Below are positions 62,001 through 64,000 of a stretch of DNA of 64,000 nucleotides, piece after piece. The notes under the pieces were generated by a model. The model did not search any database. It saw only the letters and a list, made by a program, of their open reading frames with translations, and was not told the DNA's origin. Source of the stretch: Acanthopleura granulata (Eukaryota > Mollusca > Polyplacophora > Chitonida > Chitonidae); assembly GCA_016165875.1 (NCBI GenBank), contig JABBOT010000001.1, forward strand, positions 9,551,306 to 9,615,305, in the 5' to 3' direction. The first letter of the stretch is position 1. Each line of letters opens with the position of its first letter. The translations under genes were made by a program, and so were the position numbers.

Positions 62001-64000
62001 TTGCTTTTAGACTAAACAGTGATGTATGTGTGTTATCCTACAGGAACTTTGCATAGCAATATGCATTGTGTAGATGCAACAAATCTCACTCACAGGAATG
62101 AACTTTATATACAAGCATATGGTTATAGAATTTCACTAGAACAGTTAGCTACACTAGTGGTGACCATTTAGAGACAAACCTCAAGTTGTTCTTCTTTGAC
62201 AGCTTGCAGAGCAGCCTTGCCAGATCGGAAGGTCAGCCACATGTCAGAGCCCACAAATCTGTCATTAGCAACAAATTGAAAACAACATTACACTTTTTAC
62301 CAAGGGTTGATTCTGTTTGTTTATAGATTGCAGTATCAATAATTGTTGACAAACATAAACTGATACAAATGAATACTTCTACCTCAAACTTATATTTGCA
62401 ATAAGTCAGTATGTGCTTGAAGAAAAGCTTCAAAAGTCTGAAAAAGAGCCAAGCACTCAGCCAAGGAGGACTTTCTGCCGGTTTAAAGCATACCTCACAA
62501 GAGTTATCTCCCCTATTTCCCCAAACACGGACACCACCTGGTCCACCAAATCATCGTCAAAATCCTCCTGGTGTTCGACAGAGACCACAACAGTGCTATC
62601 CAGGGGGCCATGGCCTCCAATCACCTGCTGATATACCTGATCTTTCTTATCATCCTCCACAACTAGCACGTCGACATCAAACAGTGCTACAACAGGCCTG
62701 GAAAACAAGACACACGCGGAATTACAATACATAGAGGATTAGCAATTTTCTGAAGATGATTTAAAAAGTTTAGAATTAAAGCGTTATACTTTTGAAATTT
62801 CGTAAGTGGGTCGTTCAAATGCAAAAGACAGAGATCACTTCCATGCCTGGACACCATTAACAAATTCAGACCACTGACTTCACAGGTGCATAATTTGATA
62901 CGCCTTTGACATGGTTTTAAGATAAAAGAATTCACACCACTGCTCTTGGTGACTGTATACTTAAAGTCAATGTAAAGATCTTTACATTCCTGCATCACTA
63001 TCTCTGTGACAATTACCTTGCCATAGCTGAAGACTGCATGCATGACTGGCTTACCTGTGATCCGATGTTTTCAGCTCAGATCTATTATAACACAGAAGTC
63101 GTCCCTGGTCCCAGGAAGGGTCCTCTTCTGCATCTGTTTAACAATACAGTGACAGGAAAAATCAGCCTATGCTTTGGATAGATTCATGTTGCAATACTGT
63201 TGCAACCCTGGCCTACTCTTCATTGAAGATACATGATCATTTTTCAAATGCATACCACCTATGCTTCATTATATGTATGTGCTGAGTGGTAAAACACACA
63301 ACCTTTGTGGCTGAAGAGGAAAGCTTTTTATTGCTTTCCCGTCCTGAGCACACTACAGGCATTTGTGTTTCAAGCATTTTATGGCTCTGCCAGCAGTCTT
63401 GCGCTATTTCTTTATTTCAACAGTGTTTACACCATACTCAAGAATTCTTCCCGGATACAATGGTAGTCAGGATTATGGTGAAAGAACCAGATTGCTGTTA
63501 GTAAACCATCATCAATCTACAGCTACCTAACAAAACCCTTTGACTGGAAACTGTCATCAAAACAATCAGAGCTGGATTTGAGCTTGTGACTTCACTGTTC
63601 AAGAACAAGACTGTTACCGTACTCCAGCATTCACCGATCTGAGACAGGGCAGGCCTTCCACGTGCTCCTGGTTCACCATACATCCAGCATGCAATGGGCA
63701 GTATGTCGGGCACGCAATCATTTATACAGGTGAATTAAACTTACAAACCAAACTAGCCGGGTTGCCTGTTTCACTTTAGAGCTTCAACTTCTTTCATCAT
63801 GCAACACCTACTATTACAGCACTGTGTAAGGAATGAGTGTCCATATGAAGACTACCTTGTTTTCGTATCAACGGTCGTCTCCTCCACAGCACCCTGTCAG
63901 TCCAAGCCGGCACACGGCACTTCTCACTTGTGTCATAATCATCACAAAACTGATCATACTTGTAGGTTGGAGCAAAATTTGTCTTCCCCTCATTGAATCC
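56046..64000 (-). CDS. SYNJ1: Synaptojanin, 3' part: 11 coding exons, 5' end outside window
   Basis: Phosphoinositide phosphatase of endocytosis and synaptic vesicle uncoating. Exons in order: >64000-63856, 63127-63055, 62697-62494, 62258-62180, 61510-61339, 61003-60914, 60519-60326, 59484-59391, 59031-58937, 57777-57498, 56854-56046, all phase-compatible, coding for the last 744 residues. It opens in the inositol 5-phosphatase domain with [20 protein letters not shown] and the family motif [12 protein letters not shown]. The SDHRPV-type end ([15 protein letters not shown]) and the RRM-like synaptojanin domain follow ([38 protein letters not shown]). The tail is proline-rich with many SH3-type motifs ([29 protein letters not shown]), as expected for amphiphysin and endophilin binding. 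No NPF motif was seen. One exon holds a 45-residue duplication. The SAC domain and start codon lie beyond 64000. SYNJ1 versus SYNJ2 cannot be decided if the lineage has one gene. Confidence 0.95.
57499..57768 (-). repeat. Tandem 45-residue duplication within a synaptojanin exon
   Basis: Copy 1 reads [20 protein letters not shown] and ends [12 protein letters not shown]. Copy 2 reads [20 protein letters not shown] and ends [16 protein letters not shown] at the exon end. The period is 135 bp. Each copy ends in ACAG followed by GT: GTATGT after 57633 in copy 1 (intra-exonic) and GTACAT after 57498 in copy 2 (the exon's end). Confidence 0.93.
59644..59878 (-). mobile_element. tRNA-derived SINE, family 1, full length with perfect TSD
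   Basis: The body runs from the TTTATTTATTTGTTTGATTG tail at the left to the tRNA-like head at the right, where the minus strand reads TGGCTCAGTTGGTTAG. Perfect 10-bp duplications ATCCAGGATG lie at 59634-59643 and 59879-59888. It lies in a synaptojanin intron in the gene's orientation and looks like the youngest copy here. Confidence 0.9.
63410..63760 (-). mobile_element. SINE-like remnant, family 1 (strongly diverged)
   Basis: TTTATTTCAACAGTGTTTACACCATACTCAAGAATTCTTCCCG (read in parts) and GGTAGTCAGGATTATGGTGA resemble the family-1 tail and body, but the remainder is heavily altered and the head is not clear. It lies in a synaptojanin intron. Confidence 0.45.

Overview
This is a window of an animal genome, most likely a mollusc and probably a bivalve. 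All recognisable protein genes except one are split by GT-AG introns. The single intronless gene encodes a sperm protamine-like protein with a histone H1-type fold, a protein class best known from bivalves and other molluscs. Short tRNA-derived retroposons with A and B boxes, of a kind common in molluscan genomes, are scattered throughout. The species assignment is inference.

Layout. From 1 to 19.8 kb I find no confident gene. This stretch holds retroposon fragments, foldback elements, minisatellites and two weak exon candidates on the minus strand (14025-14148 and about 16374-16500). At 19915-20520 (minus) is the protamine-like/H1 gene, with a TATA box, CRE-like promoter sites and a histone-type 3' stem-loop. 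From 25774 to 39795 (minus) is a complete 13-coding-exon PLK1 (polo-like kinase 1, 592 aa as assembled here). A gap of about 340 bp with four CCAAT boxes and CHR-like sites separates its start codon from that of PINX1, which reads the other way (40136-48089, plus, 6 coding exons, 599 aa). From 56046 to beyond 64000 (minus) are the last 11 coding exons of synaptojanin: the end of the 5-phosphatase domain, the RRM-like domain and the proline-rich tail. PINX1 and synaptojanin are convergent, separated by about 8 kb of 3' UTR or intergenic DNA.

How the genes relate. PLK1 and PINX1 are divergent neighbours under what looks like one late-cell-cycle promoter, and human Plk1 is reported to phosphorylate PinX1 in mitosis, so the pairing may be functional. 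Synaptojanin (synaptic vesicle uncoating and phosphoinositide turnover) and the sperm chromatin gene are unrelated to that pair as far as can be seen.

The most unusual structures are: a 35-bp minisatellite that has copied a PINX1 exon/intron junction, giving six consecutive consensus splice donors; a 69-bp, 17-copy minisatellite in a PLK1 intron; a 45-residue duplication within one synaptojanin exon that also duplicates its splice donor; and several families of foldback or MITE-like elements, two of them present more than once in the window.
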